DNA of 64,000 bases. It comes from Vibrio sp. HI00D65. Its GTDB lineage: Bacteria > Pseudomonadota > Gammaproteobacteria > Enterobacterales > Vibrionaceae. Location: NCBI RefSeq assembly GCF_001635455.1, contig NZ_LWEH01000085.1, positions 1 to 64,000 of the forward strand, in the 5' to 3' direction. Under the pieces are notes generated by a model. That model searched no databases. It had not been told where the DNA came from and saw nothing but the letters and a program-made list of their open reading frames with translations. Both the position numbers and the translations under genes were made by a program. Positions 8,872-18,330 of this stretch are shown here, one piece after another (position 1 is the first letter of the stretch; every line of letters begins with the position of its first letter).

Positions 8872-9525
8872 CTAGTACAAAGGCATCTCATCGGCTACGA
8901 ATGGGTTTGATGCGCGCTCACGACCAAATGTTGATTCAGGGCCATGACCAGGAACGAAGGTTACATCGCTGCCTAATGGCCAAAGCTTGGTCTTGATCGA
9001 TGTGATAAGCGTGTTGAAATCACCTTGTGGGAAGTCAGTACGACCAATGGCACCATTAAACAGCACATCACCAACAAACGCCAAACGAGCTTGCTCGCTA
9101 AACAGTACCACGTGGCCTGGTGTGTGGCCCGGAGTGTGAATCACATCGATAACTTGGTTACCAAACGTTACTTTGTCACCCTCTTCTAACCACGTGTTTG
9201 GTTCAAACGCTTTACACAGAGGGAAACCGAACATTTGGCTTTGATTCTCAAGGCCTTGTAGCCAGAAGTTGTCTGCCTTATGTGGGCCAACAATCTCAAC
9301 ATTCAACATCTCTGAAAGTGGCACCGTACCACCCACATGATCTAAGTGACCATGAGTCAGCACCAAGTTCACTACCTTAACACCCAGCTCTTCGATGATT
9401 GCAGCCAGCTGTTGAATGTCACCACCTGGATCAACAACAATGCCTTCCATAGTTTCATCACACCACACAATCGAGCAGTTTTGAGCGAAAGAGGTAACAG
9501 GTACAACTTGATACTTAAGAGACAT
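8872..9525 (-). CDS. ycbL: Metallo-beta-lactamase-fold hydrolase YcbL (glyoxalase II-like)
   Basis: A 217-residue cytosolic metallohydrolase. The metal-binding HxHxDH motif is visible as THGHLDHVGG (about 59-68), followed by HTPGHTPGHV, GDVLF and a late VPGHGPES. YcbL enzymes are small type II glyoxalase-like thioesterases that hydrolyse S-lactoylglutathione-type substrates. It sits directly downstream of mepK and ldtD, the same ycbB-ycbK-ycbL order as in E. coli, which supports the assignment. The start chosen (ATG 9525, MSLKYQVVP) skips an upstream in-frame ATG two codons earlier. Confidence 0.9.
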   Translation of the reverse strand: MSLKYQVVPVTSFAQNCSIVWCDETMEGIVVDPGGDIQQLAAIIEELGVKVVNLVLTHGHLDHVGGTVPLSEMLNVEIVGPHKADNFWLQGLENQSQMFGFPLCKAFEPNTWLEEGDKVTFGNQVIDVIHTPGHTPGHVVLFSEQARLAFVGDVLFNGAIGRTDFPQGDFNTLITSIKTKLWPLGSDVTFVPGHGPESTFGRERASNPFVADEMPLY

Positions 9526-9625
9526 ATACAAACCTTAGAGGGCAAACTGAAATTTGGGCAAACTATGACATTGGATGTCTACTTTGACAAGTACCTACCG
9601 CTTTGCTCACCCACTGAGTCTTGCT

Positions 9626-10174
9626 CTACCAAGTTCGTACAGGGCCAGTATCAATGTGAATGAAGTTGCTGCGAGCATAGTAACCCACACCACCCGCTTG
9701 TAGGCTTCTCGCTACGTCTCTCAACTCTTTCAAGTCAACACCATCAATACGGAAATCGATCGCTTTACCAAGCATGTGGTAGCTCTTTTTAGCAACGCCG
9801 CTCGACTTAGAGCGTAACGCTTCGTTGGTTGCTGGAGAGCGGTAGCCAGATATGATCTGAACTTCTTTTTGAATGCCTAAGATATTTTGAATCTGAGTAA
9901 TTTGATCAAAAAGGTTCTTATCCATTGGGTGTATTTCGTTACGGCGGAAGTCACGACATAGTTTGCTAAGGCGCGCCATCTCATCACCAATATAGTTGGT
10001 GCCATCGAAATAGCAGGACTCTAACCTTTCACCAGTATGGAGGTTGTTCATGCTAATCGTTCTTGGTTGATCAGGGTATGAAGCAAAAGCAATAGAAGGA
10101 GTAAGTGAGGCAACAACAGCAGTGCCACCAGCGTAAGTCAGGAACTGACGGCGTGAAAATAAACTTTGAGACAT
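9626..10174 (-). CDS. mepK: Murein endopeptidase MepK (YcbK), Tat-exported
   Basis: A 182-residue M15-type peptidase (DUF882/YcbK). The N-terminus SRRQFLTYAGG is a twin-arginine signal. Zinc ligands are visible in YHMLGKAIDFRI (H-x6-D) and FIHIDTGPVR (H-x-D), after GYRSPATNEALR. In E. coli MepK cleaves meso-DAP-meso-DAP 3-3 crosslinks, which is why it pairs with an L,D-transpeptidase. The adjacent ldtD encodes the enzyme that makes such crosslinks. ATG 10174 was chosen because it places the twin arginine at the usual distance from the start. Confidence 0.9.
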   Translation of the reverse strand: MSQSLFSRRQFLTYAGGTAVVASLTPSIAFASYPDQPRTISMNNLHTGERLESCYFDGTNYIGDEMARLSKLCRDFRRNEIHPMDKNLFDQITQIQNILGIQKEVQIISGYRSPATNEALRSKSSGVAKKSYHMLGKAIDFRIDGVDLKELRDVARSLQAGGVGYYARSNFIHIDTGPVRTW

Positions 10175-10373
10175 ACAGCAAGAAAACCCAATTATATCGA
10201 ACAAAAAACGCACGATACATAATGGGAATTGCTGCGTCAACGCACAAAAAACGTGCGAAACGTTAGTATTTGTAACCTTTGTACGGTTAGTTATTGATAC
10301 TCATTATAATTTTATCAATAAAGAGTGGGTTGTCATTTTTTGGTCAAGATCACCATTTTATACATATCCGTCA

Positions 10374-11912
10374 TTAGCCACCCTGTTTATCGTATTGATA
10401 AATGTCGCCACGGTACTGTATGCCCTCCTCTTCAAACAGCACGGTTTGGTAAATAATGTGTACCGGAATTCGTTTCTTGAGTCGGACCTTTGTATTGGGA
10501 GCAAGTTCATCATCCTGATTAGGTACTTTCTTTACCTTAGTCGCAAATAACAACTCCGCGAGTTCTTTGGCATGCTCAACACGAATGCAACCTGAGCTGT
10601 AGGCGCGGAAGTCATCGTTAAACAAGCTTTTACTCGGGGTGTCATGGAGATAGATGGCTCGCTTGTTGGGTGTATTGAACTTATACAAACCTAATGCGTT
10701 GCTAGAGCCTGCTTGTTGGCGCATTCGATAAGGAAACGAGTTGAAGTTGATCGTCTGCCAATCTATCTCGGTAGTATCGACGGTTTCCATCGAACGCCAA
10801 CCATCGATCACTTGAAAATTGTGTGTTTCAAGGTAGCTCTCGTCGGCTTTTACTTTAGGCAAGATATCTTTAACCATGATTTTCCATGGCACGTTCCAAG
10901 TCGGATTTAAGATAACCGAATCAAGTTTTATCTCTAAGAGTGGTGTTTTTCTCGATTTTCTCCCAACCACAACTTTAGATTCAAAAACCTCTTCCCCATC
11001 TTCCCAATACTTCATATCAAAACTAGGTACATTCACCACAATCAGTGAGTCTCTATTTCTAGGCCATAAGCGGGCACGCTCGGCGTTCAATGCTAGGGAA
11101 GTAAGTCGATCATCAAAACCCATGTTGATCCACTTGATCGTGTCTGGTCCGATAATCCCATCCGCGGTAATCCCATGCATGCGCTGAAAAACTTTGGTCG
11201 CGATTTGCAAGTCTCGATCAAACCGAGGAGAGTCGACAGCGATCATAGAAGTATCAACACCCACCAATGCAATGCGCTCAACCAGCGTCGCTTTGTCTGA
11301 AAGCTTATCTCCCAAGCGTTTTAGGCCTTTCTGGCGGTAGCGTTTAATACCAAGTTCTGATGCCGTGTTTAAAACAGAATAGGTTGCTTTGAATTGGTCA
11401 AAATCGCCAACCGGCGGCGCGTAAGACAACACCATCTCTAATAAGTAATCATTGGCGACGCTGCTTTTAAGTCGCGTAACAATATGAGGTGAAGGCGCGG
11501 GCAATTTAGAGTGCAGCTGCCCAGAGAAATACCACTCCTTACCTATGATTGGCGCATTCTCAACGTAGCTCAGATAGTAGATGAAAGTGTCGGTGAGCAG
11601 TATGTCTAACTCTTGCCACTGCTGGCGAGATTGGTATTGGCGAATCTGTTTGAGCTGTCGTTCGAAAAGCGGTGCCATCTTTGCCTGTTCAATCAGCGAT
11701 AACTGGAATTCAAACGCTTTAACAAGCTCCGGAGAGTCCCACAAGAATGGAAATGAGGTGTCTTGATAAATACTCTGGGTGAGTTCGGGGTAGATAATCA
11801 TGAAAGAAAGCTCTGAATCTGCCGGAATAAACCGACTCTCCTCAGAACTCGTATAGCTCCATGTGTTCATGGAAACTAGCAGCAATAATCCACAGAAGTA
11901 TTTAGCTAACAT
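10374..11912 (-). CDS. ldtD: L,D-transpeptidase LdtD (YcbB)
   Basis: A 512-residue periplasmic enzyme that forms 3-3 peptidoglycan crosslinks. It has a signal peptide (LLLLVSMNTWS), an N-terminal region, a peptidoglycan-binding domain (GITADGIIGPDTIKWINMG) and a YkuD catalytic domain. The active-site block is AYSSGCIRVEHA with the catalytic Cys, preceded by YLHDTPS. It is shorter than E. coli LdtD (615). ATG 11912 is preceded by GGAGTGAGC, a better site than that of the ATG 21 nt upstream. It lies 200 bp upstream of mepK. Confidence 0.9.
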   Translation of the reverse strand: MLAKYFCGLLLLVSMNTWSYTSSEESRFIPADSELSFMIIYPELTQSIYQDTSFPFLWDSPELVKAFEFQLSLIEQAKMAPLFERQLKQIRQYQSRQQWQELDILLTDTFIYYLSYVENAPIIGKEWYFSGQLHSKLPAPSPHIVTRLKSSVANDYLLEMVLSYAPPVGDFDQFKATYSVLNTASELGIKRYRQKGLKRLGDKLSDKATLVERIALVGVDTSMIAVDSPRFDRDLQIATKVFQRMHGITADGIIGPDTIKWINMGFDDRLTSLALNAERARLWPRNRDSLIVVNVPSFDMKYWEDGEEVFESKVVVGRKSRKTPLLEIKLDSVILNPTWNVPWKIMVKDILPKVKADESYLETHNFQVIDGWRSMETVDTTEIDWQTINFNSFPYRMRQQAGSSNALGLYKFNTPNKRAIYLHDTPSKSLFNDDFRAYSSGCIRVEHAKELAELLFATKVKKVPNQDDELAPNTKVRLKKRIPVHIIYQTVLFEEEGIQYRGDIYQYDKQGG

Positions 11913-11991
11913 GCTCACTCCAACTTTTTCCATCCCATAAGTATGGCAAAGAAATTGGAGCCAGCATGTTATTTTTAGATGACGTTATGAA

Positions 11992-13086
11992 TCAAATAGA
12001 ACTCCAGTGGTTGTCCCACTGAATGGAGGATTGCTGTGTTGATTTCTCATAAGGTTTGCGTTGGCTAACCACACTCCCCGCCCCAGAACTTAATCTAAAT
12101 TCGCCATCAAGAAGTACTGCACCGGAAGCATCAGACAATGCCGATAGCTCCACTAACTCTTTGGTTTGCTTAGACCAAATGCCGTAGCAATTGCCTCGTG
12201 GTGAGGTAGCGATAATCCAATCATCGGATGCTGCGATACTTGCAATGTAGTGATTAAATCGCGCCCATTGCTCTGGCTCTGCGTTCAAAGATTCGAACTC
12301 ACCGCCTTTCGTATGCATTGCTAAAAGTGAAGGATATTCATCAGGTTCGCCACGATATTGCTGGCCACAAAGTACTGTCTCTGCCCCATCATGCGCTAAG
12401 TGTCGAATGCTTAACTTCTTATCCAGCAATTCAACCTGCTCAAGAAGCTCACCTTGCGATGAAACATAGCTCAAACTAGGCTGCATGGAATCCAAGTTTT
12501 TCGGTGTTCGACCATCAGTGTGTACACCGCCAACTCCGATAGCAAGATTACCATCGGGCATAATAATCACCTCGTGAGGGCCAATGCCAAAACCGGTGAA
12601 TTCTTCGATCTTGCGGTATCCTTGCGCAACATCATAGACGCCAATTACGCCCTGGCTTGTGTCCGTTTTCCCTTCAGTCGCATACAGTAGAGTACCGTCT
12701 AACGAGTAAACGCCGTGACCGTAGAAGTGACGGTTGTTACCCTTCACTACCATTTTTATCTGCTCACCACTTTTGTAGTCAAACACCATAAAGTAGTCAC
12801 CAGGGCGACGGGCAAACACCACAGCATGTGATGACGTTGGGCAAATGGCAACACCATGTCCACGCTCGGGGATCGGTAGCTGAGTCAGTGGCATGCCATA
12901 TTCATCAGCGACAACTGCGGAATACTGGTCTCGACCATTAAGCGCGCAACCAATCAACTGAGGTTTTTTCGATGCGTTTTCACCTGAACGGCTTGCACAT
13001 CCGAACGGAAGCACTGGGACAGCAGCACACCCAAGTGCTGCTTTCAATAAGTTTCTTCGTGTAGTATCAGTCACCATCGGTAGCAT
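11992..13086 (-). CDS. DUF1513 beta-propeller-like protein, Tat-exported
   Basis: A 364-residue protein and the last gene of the imelysin locus. TTRRNLLKAALGCAAVP near the N-terminus is a twin-arginine signal. The rest has repeated short strands typical of a propeller and matches the DUF1513 pattern (GHGVAICPTSSHAVVFARRP, FYGHGVYSLDGTLLYATE, GPHEVIIMPDGNLAIGVGG). The family accompanies imelysins and di-haem proteins in iron-regulated loci; its molecular role is unknown. It overlaps the preceding gene by 20 bp from ATG 13086, which has AGGA upstream; ATG 13077 is possible. Confidence 0.85.
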   Translation of the reverse strand: MLPMVTDTTRRNLLKAALGCAAVPVLPFGCASRSGENASKKPQLIGCALNGRDQYSAVVADEYGMPLTQLPIPERGHGVAICPTSSHAVVFARRPGDYFMVFDYKSGEQIKMVVKGNNRHFYGHGVYSLDGTLLYATEGKTDTSQGVIGVYDVAQGYRKIEEFTGFGIGPHEVIIMPDGNLAIGVGGVHTDGRTPKNLDSMQPSLSYVSSQGELLEQVELLDKKLSIRHLAHDGAETVLCGQQYRGEPDEYPSLLAMHTKGGEFESLNAEPEQWARFNHYIASIAASDDWIIATSPRGNCYGIWSKQTKELVELSALSDASGAVLLDGEFRLSSGAGSVVSQRKPYEKSTQQSSIQWDNHWSSI

Positions 13087-14128
13087 TAAATCCTATTACC
13101 ACGCCCAGCTCTATCGCTACTTCTTCATGAATCAGGTACTTCAAACGTTCTAGCTTGTTGTACTGGGTAAGAACTTCTCGGTAACCTTCTTTGCTCTGCA
13201 GTAAACTGAACAAGCTCGAACCCGTTGGCCAAGTCTCTAAGGTCAGTGTGAACTGATCAGCAACACGATCAGCCAAATCATTAAGCCCTTTCTCTCTCAG
13301 CAAGCCATCAAGGCCGTTACCATCAGCTAGATACAATTTCTCTAGAGCTGCAACGTTCGCTTTTAGTTGAATCATAGAGGTTTGCGCTCGCCAGGATTCT
13401 GAAAAGTATGGGCGCGGATGACCAATTTTTGCCATCGGACGGCTTAACTTCTTCATGCTGTAATCAAGCTGATTCGTCAAAAGAGCAATGTATTCCGACT
13501 CCCAGCGCATCTCATCCAAAGCAAGCCATGGGTTTACTTGCCAAGCTGCAGAAATTGAAGCTGATTTCATTGCCAAGTTTTGTGCGATCGCTTGTGAAGA
13601 CAAACAGCCCGATGCCTTATCTTTAAGCAATGGTGATTGCTGGTCATATAGCGCCCACTCCAAAGCACCCAAACCTTGAACTGTCACGCTTTGCTGTGCG
13701 ATTTCGTCTTGCGTCCAAGCTTTATTCTGTTGCGTCAACTGACGCATTTTAAGGCCTGTGGTGTTCTTTTTGTCTGGCCAGAATTGAACATTCCAGCTCT
13801 CTTCTAACGCGGCTGTTGGACCACGCTCTTGCCCTTGTAGTGCCATCCAACTATTCATGGTCAGCTGCCACTGATTTTTAACGGTATCTAACTCAACGTT
13901 ATTTGTTTCACAGTAACCTTGCATCAAGGCTTCTAATTCGCTCGATTGCTTAGCGAATAGTACTGCTGAATCAAACTCCTGTTGATACACACTACGACTA
14001 ATATGACTTGTCGTGTCGGCTTGATAAGACACACCGTTAACCTCTGACGAAGCCACTTGCTCCCCTGATGATTGACAGCCTGCCATGGCTAAAACCGACA
14101 AAGGCATTAACAATAATTTTTGAGCCAT
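13067..14128 (-). CDS. Imelysin-like lipoprotein lacking the motif histidine
   Basis: A 353-residue lipoprotein with lipobox LAMAGC (Cys18). It belongs to the imelysin/M75 superfamily, known for periplasmic iron-uptake-associated proteins. The family GxHxxE motif is present only as GLGALE (152-157), so the His is Gly154 while the Glu is kept. The helical body includes VNPWLALDEMRWESEYIA. It sits between the DUF1111 and DUF1513 genes and overlaps the latter, indicating translational coupling. Metal binding like that of the upstream imelysin is doubtful without the His. Confidence 0.85.
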   Translation of the reverse strand: MAQKLLLMPLSVLAMAGCQSSGEQVASSEVNGVSYQADTTSHISRSVYQQEFDSAVLFAKQSSELEALMQGYCETNNVELDTVKNQWQLTMNSWMALQGQERGPTAALEESWNVQFWPDKKNTTGLKMRQLTQQNKAWTQDEIAQQSVTVQGLGALEWALYDQQSPLLKDKASGCLSSQAIAQNLAMKSASISAAWQVNPWLALDEMRWESEYIALLTNQLDYSMKKLSRPMAKIGHPRPYFSESWRAQTSMIQLKANVAALEKLYLADGNGLDGLLREKGLNDLADRVADQFTLTLETWPTGSSLFSLLQSKEGYREVLTQYNKLERLKYLIHEEVAIELGVVIGFNATDGD

Positions 14129-14288
14129 GCTGTTACCTTACTTCCTAATTTTTCTTTTAATTATATGAGTTCATCAAATATGAAAACGACCGCTACGCTC
14201 GTATTTCTACAAGATCAGCGGCAGTCAGTCATTTATTCGCTACTTGCTTTACTCATCAAGCCTCTAGCTCAAATGAGTTCAAGTTAGC

Positions 14289-15677
14289 TTATAGTGAATC
14301 TAAGAACGCCAGCAGTGCTTCACGTTCGCTACGACTGAGTGACAACACTTTCTGTTTCGCCATCTCAGCTTCACCACCGTGCCAAAGCACCGCTTCCATC
14401 ACGTTTCTTGCTCGACCATCATGCAGCAAGAAGCTGTGGCCATTCACTTCTTTGGTATAGCCTAAACCCCACAGGGGTGTGGTTCGCCACTCACGTCCAT
14501 TCGCTAGATACTCTGGACGATTATCCGCTAGGCCTTCGCCCATATCATGCAGCAGCATATCGGTATAAGGGCTGATTAACTGGTCAGATAGTGCTGGCAA
14601 ACCTTCGCGCTTGGCTGTACGAATTTCAGCTTGGTGGCAGCTTTGGCAACCAACCTCATTGAACAATTGTTTGCCTTGAATGACTGCCGGATCATCAACA
14701 TTACGACGGATTGGAACCGCCAAATGTTGAGAATAGAACTCTACGAAGTCGAGAATGTTGTCACTTACTTCAGGCTCACCACCATTTGGGAAGTCATCAC
14801 AAGTTGATTGGGCTGAGGTGCAGTTTTCGTTCGGAAATAAGCTGCTTGTTAAGCCTAAATCACCGTTAAATGCTGCCGCATTTTGCTGCATGAGATTTGG
14901 CTGACCAGCTTTCCAACCGAAACGTCCCAGTGCCATTTCGTTTGTGCGAACATCAAGAACGTAATTGGCTTTACCCGATACGCCTTGGTTATCCGCTGCT
15001 TGTTGCTTCGCGAAACCAAGAACCGTCTCTTGAGGAATACTCTCGAGTAGGCCCAAACCGATCATCGGTGGCGCAACACGAGCTGAGAATTCTGTTTTAG
15101 GGTGCATTTCACCGAAAGCAAGTTCAGTGATCTTTAAAGAAGGTTTACGCAGAGTAACAACCGTGCCGTCTTTAAAAGTAACAGGCACATTTGTGTAACT
15201 GATGTTCACCTTGCCCTCTGGTTTTACCCCTTGAAGTGCAAAATCTTGCAACTGACCGCCGTATGTAGGCTCTGGAATGCCACCATCGCGAATAAAGGCT
15301 TGTCGCTGCTCAGGTGTTTCTGCTGGGATACTAAGACGAACCAACATAGACACAGCGTTTTCATCGCTTTTTTCTGGCGCGTGGCCTCGCCCATCTTTGA
15401 TGTGACAGTTTTGGCAACCATTGGTGTTAAATAACGGACCTAGACCATCTCGAGCGTCAGTTGATGATGGAGCGGGTACCCAAGGGTTTCTAAAGAAGCT
15501 GTTACCAACGCTGAAATCTAAGCGTTTGCTCATTGGCAAGTTAGCAGCAGGAAGAGAAAAAGCATTCGCCCCGTCCTTCTTTACGGTTGTTTTACCACCG
15601 GAGTAGGTTTCATGAGCGTGTAATGGAGATACGAAAAACAGTGCGGTTAAGAGTGAGGCTGATAGATACGACTTCAT
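14289..15677 (-). CDS. Di-haem DUF1111 oxidoreductase-like cytochrome
   Basis: A 462-residue periplasmic protein with a signal peptide of about 21 residues. It has two c-type haem motifs: CQNCH (Cys88, Cys91, His92) and CQSCH (Cys344, Cys347, His348). The architecture matches DUF1111, a family related to di-haem peroxidases and often labelled thiol oxidoreductase; the substrate is unknown. It is co-oriented with an imelysin on each side, an arrangement seen in other gamma-proteobacteria. ATG 15677 with AAGGCA upstream gives the signal peptide; the longer frame would add an unlikely basic extension. Confidence 0.9.
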   Translation of the reverse strand: MKSYLSASLLTALFFVSPLHAHETYSGGKTTVKKDGANAFSLPAANLPMSKRLDFSVGNSFFRNPWVPAPSSTDARDGLGPLFNTNGCQNCHIKDGRGHAPEKSDENAVSMLVRLSIPAETPEQRQAFIRDGGIPEPTYGGQLQDFALQGVKPEGKVNISYTNVPVTFKDGTVVTLRKPSLKITELAFGEMHPKTEFSARVAPPMIGLGLLESIPQETVLGFAKQQAADNQGVSGKANYVLDVRTNEMALGRFGWKAGQPNLMQQNAAAFNGDLGLTSSLFPNENCTSAQSTCDDFPNGGEPEVSDNILDFVEFYSQHLAVPIRRNVDDPAVIQGKQLFNEVGCQSCHQAEIRTAKREGLPALSDQLISPYTDMLLHDMGEGLADNRPEYLANGREWRTTPLWGLGYTKEVNGHSFLLHDGRARNVMEAVLWHGGEAEMAKQKVLSLSRSEREALLAFLDSL

Positions 15678-15744
15678 ACATTGCCTTGCTGAATTTTTGA
15701 TTTTAGTTTTTATAAAGAAGTGGCTTTTTTTCTTAGCAAACAAT

Positions 15745-15767
15745 TAAGGGCTCAATCAGAGCCCTTA
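15745..15767 (-). terminator. Hairpin between imelysin and DUF1111 genes
   Basis: TAAGGGCTC and GAGCCCTTA form a 9-bp perfect stem with a 5-nt loop, 22 bp after the imelysin stop. The tail on the minus strand is only AATTGTTTGC, so it may be a partial terminator setting the ratio of imelysin to the downstream genes. Confidence 0.6.
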
Positions 15768-15789
15768 CATTTGTTCCTGGCTCGGGTTC

Positions 15790-17049
15790 TTAGAACTCGT
15801 GGTCAGCCGTGTCTGGGTTTAGGCTATCGATGCCAATCACACCAGCAGCACGCTCAATTGCAGCTGTTTGAGATACTAGAGCAACAATTGTTTTGTTTAC
15901 TAATGCATTACCTGCAGCGTTGTCAGCAGCGATTAGCTGGTCAAAGTGCTGGTTGTTTTTCTCAGCCGATGTTACTAGCTGGCCTACTTGTGCACGTGCT
16001 AGGTCAAACTGCTTTTGAATCTCTTTCGCCGCTTGCTCATCTTTTTGCTCAACTAGGTCAAATAGGCTTGGACCTGAAAGTAGAGTACCGTCTTCACGCT
16101 TGTATAGACCCGTGTAAACGTTGTAGATGCCTTGCTCATTGTAGTAGTGAGAGTGGTGCGTGTTATCAGAGAAGCAATCGTGCTCATCTTCAGTAGAGTT
16201 AGCTTCTAGAGCTACCTTCATACGCTCACCAGCAAGTTCACCTAGAGAAAGTGAACCCATGCCGAATAGCATTTTACGTAGACCATTTTCGCTAGGCTCA
16301 GAAAGAAGCTCTTGACGGTAGTTACCTTTCTCGCCTTTAGCCCACTGCTTTTCCATCCACTCTAGATCTTGAACTAGTAGCTCAGCAGATGCTTTTAGGT
16401 ATGAACCACGACGGTCACAGTTACCGTTTGTACATTCAGCCCCAACAACGAAGTCAGTGTAAGCACGCTGACCAGCACCTGCGTTTGTGCCGTTTAGGTC
16501 TTGGCCCCAAAGTAGGAATTCAATCGCGTGGTAACCAGATGCAACGTTCGCTTCAGAACCACCGATCTCGTTAAGCTCGGCAATTAGTTTAGGCGTAATG
16601 TTCGTCGCGTCTACTGTCGTTTGACCGATTTGGAACGTTTTGTTTGCAACGATGTTAGCGCTTGCGCCCTCGTTACCCAGTTCGTATTGATAATCAGAAG
16701 AAACGTAATCAATCAGACCTTCATCTAGTGGCCATGCATTCAGTTGACCTTCCCAATCATCAACAACCACGTTGCCGAAGCGGAATACTTCTGACTGTTG
16801 GTATGGTACGCGAGATTCAAGCCAAGCCAGTTTTACTTTTTCGAAGTTGCCAGCAGAAGGAGAAGCTAAAAAGGTATCGATAGAAGAGTTCAACGCTTTT
16901 GCTGTGATTACTGAGTCAGCAAATACCGCGTGTGCAATATCTGCGTAATGTTCTACAACTTGATCTTGAGTTACTGCAGCGAAAGAAGAAGCAGAGGCAA
17001 AAATGAGTGACGAAGTTACGGCTTTTGTCACTAAAGATTTGATAGTCAT
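15790..17049 (-). CDS. Imelysin, iron-regulated periplasmic protein (IrpA-type)
   Basis: A 419-residue secreted protein with a signal peptide ending near SSFA. It carries the imelysin GxHxxE motif as GYHAIE (Gly172, His174, Glu177), preceded by the family's NAWPLDEGLIDYV. Imelysin proteins (IrpA/ICMP type, M75 fold) are periplasmic or surface proteins linked to iron uptake; proteolysis has not been shown. It is the first gene of the four-gene locus, and a Fur-like site lies about 45 bp upstream. A second, motif-poor imelysin lies two genes downstream. Confidence 0.92.
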   Translation of the reverse strand: MTIKSLVTKAVTSSLIFASASSFAAVTQDQVVEHYADIAHAVFADSVITAKALNSSIDTFLASPSAGNFEKVKLAWLESRVPYQQSEVFRFGNVVVDDWEGQLNAWPLDEGLIDYVSSDYQYELGNEGASANIVANKTFQIGQTTVDATNITPKLIAELNEIGGSEANVASGYHAIEFLLWGQDLNGTNAGAGQRAYTDFVVGAECTNGNCDRRGSYLKASAELLVQDLEWMEKQWAKGEKGNYRQELLSEPSENGLRKMLFGMGSLSLGELAGERMKVALEANSTEDEHDCFSDNTHHSHYYNEQGIYNVYTGLYKREDGTLLSGPSLFDLVEQKDEQAAKEIQKQFDLARAQVGQLVTSAEKNNQHFDQLIAADNAAGNALVNKTIVALVSQTAAIERAAGVIGIDSLNPDTADHEF

Positions 17050-17091
17050 GAAGCATCCTTGTTGAGCTTTAAATTATTATTTGTAGTAATA

Positions 17092-17112
17092 GTGCAAACC
17101 ATTATCATTTAC
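17092..17112 (-). promoter_or_regulatory. Likely Fur box upstream of the imelysin locus
   Basis: On the minus strand the site reads GTAAATGATAATGGTTTGCA. It matches the left half of the Fur consensus (AATGATAAT) well and the right half poorly. Its position before an imelysin gene fits known Fur control of this family. Confidence 0.6.
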
Positions 17113-17161
17113 ACTACGGATTCAAATAATACAAACTTACAATTTTATTGCAAGATAAATA

Positions 17162-17189
17162 CAAAAAAACCTCACATATGTGAGGTCTT
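17162..17189 (-). terminator. Terminator of ribA
   Basis: ACCTCACATATGTGAGGT at 17169-17186 is a perfect palindrome. The minus strand continues with seven Ts. Confidence 0.85.
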
Positions 17190-17223
17190 TAAATATTTTG
17201 TGTTAGGCGCAACAAGCAGCGGA

Positions 17224-17820
17224 TTAGATATCCAGATTATGCTTGCCATGTGAAACTTTAGCTTTTAGGTAGCTTTCATTGCCAGATTTGATATGAGCAG
17301 AAGTATTCACCACTTCTTCAATCTCGATACCATAGGACTTAAGCTCATTAATCTTCTTAGGGTTGTTCGTCAACAAACGAATCTTCGGGATACCTAGCGC
17401 ACGCAGCATCTCAGCCGCTTCAGTGAAATCACGCAAATCATCACCAAAGCCTAGATGGTTATTTGCTTCGTAGGTGTTCATACCTTCACTTTGAAGACGG
17501 TATGCATCGATCTTATTATATAAACCAATACCACGGCCTTCTTGGCGTAGATAAAGAATCACACCGCCAGTTTCACCCATGATTCTAATGGTTTCATCTA
17601 ACTGCTCACCGCAATCACAGCGAGAAGAGTGGAAAACATCACCAGTAAGGCACTCAGAGTGCATACGAACAAGAGGGACATCTTGTGTTTTATCTGCTGA
17701 TTTAAATATTACAGCAACATGCTCTTTATCTGTTTTCAATCCATGAAAAGAGAGTAATTCAGCATCAATACTGCTTGTTACCCCTACTTTGAAATCTATT
17801 CTGGCACGTACTTCCGCCAT
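17224..17820 (-). CDS. ribA: GTP cyclohydrolase II
   Basis: A 198-residue stand-alone RibA, the first enzyme of riboflavin synthesis (GTP to diaminohydroxyribosylaminopyrimidine phosphate). The zinc site is seen in [20 protein letters not shown] and the catalytic region in [25 protein letters not shown] and LLTNNPKKI are also typical. ATG 17820 (MAEVRARID) matches the family start; the longer frame adds 13 unlikely residues. It is monocistronic, and no FMN riboswitch is visible upstream. Confidence 0.95.
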   Translation of the reverse strand: MAEVRARIDFKVGVTSSIDAELLSFHGLKTDKEHVAVIFKSADKTQDVPLVRMHSECLTGDVFHSSRCDCGEQLDETIRIMGETGGVILYLRQEGRGIGLYNKIDAYRLQSEGMNTYEANNHLGFGDDLRDFTEAAEMLRALGIPKIRLLTNNPKKINELKSYGIEIEEVVNTSAHIKSGNESYLKAKVSHGKHNLDI

Positions 17821-17989
17821 AGTTATACTCACTTGAAAATTCGATGTATTTAACAACACTACATTATATGTCTGGGCAATATTTTGTAGCTAGCTATCTA
17901 ATGATAGACACTATGAGGCTGTTAACAATTTTTTTCAAGGTCGATGGTGACAAAATTGTTATATTATAACAACCATTCTTCCAGGTAAG

Positions 17990-18026
17990 AAAAAACCCCA
18001 CATTGGAATGACCAACATGGGGTTAT
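17990..18026 (-). terminator. Terminator of the 86-residue hypothetical gene
   Basis: A stem of AACCCCA/TGGGGTT plus an inner TTGG/CCAA with a two-base internal mismatch. The minus strand ends in TTTTTT. Confidence 0.8.
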
Positions 18027-18069
18027 AAATGAACCAGTTGCGGCGAATCGTGCTCGTTTTACCGAACGA

Positions 18070-18330
18070 TTAACTTACTTGAGTCTGTTTCCAAATAACA
18101 AGTTGAACCCAAGCATTTTCCAGCTCAGCTAACTCTTCTTGTGTCAGAGTTGAGATGCTCGATTTCGCACTGTATCTTTCTGCCCATTTATCTGATTGGA
18201 CATGAGTATGGAACTCTTTTTTTAAATTTGAGATGACGTTATCCACAGACACATCCTTATATAACAGTGCGTTGCCTTTATAATTCTCTAATGTTACAAA
18301 ATACAGTTCAATTGGTAAACAGTAATACAC
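18070..18330 (-). CDS. Small hypothetical protein, 86 residues
   Basis: A GTG-started frame that ends just before a good terminator, which argues that it is expressed. The product has a hydrophobic, aromatic N-terminus (YYCLPIELYFVTLENYKG). A charged middle and a helical C-terminus (STLTQEELAELENAWVQLVI) follow. No signal peptide or family is recognised. The ribosome-binding site is weak, so the true start could be internal. Confidence 0.55.
   Translation of the reverse strand: MYYCLPIELYFVTLENYKGNALLYKDVSVDNVISNLKKEFHTHVQSDKWAERYSAKSSISTLTQEELAELENAWVQLVIWKQTQVS

Noticed and set aside
17821..18069. FMN riboswitch upstream of ribA
   Set aside because: No RFN-like conserved blocks are visible in the 5' region; only ordinary AT-rich sequence and a neighbouring terminator.
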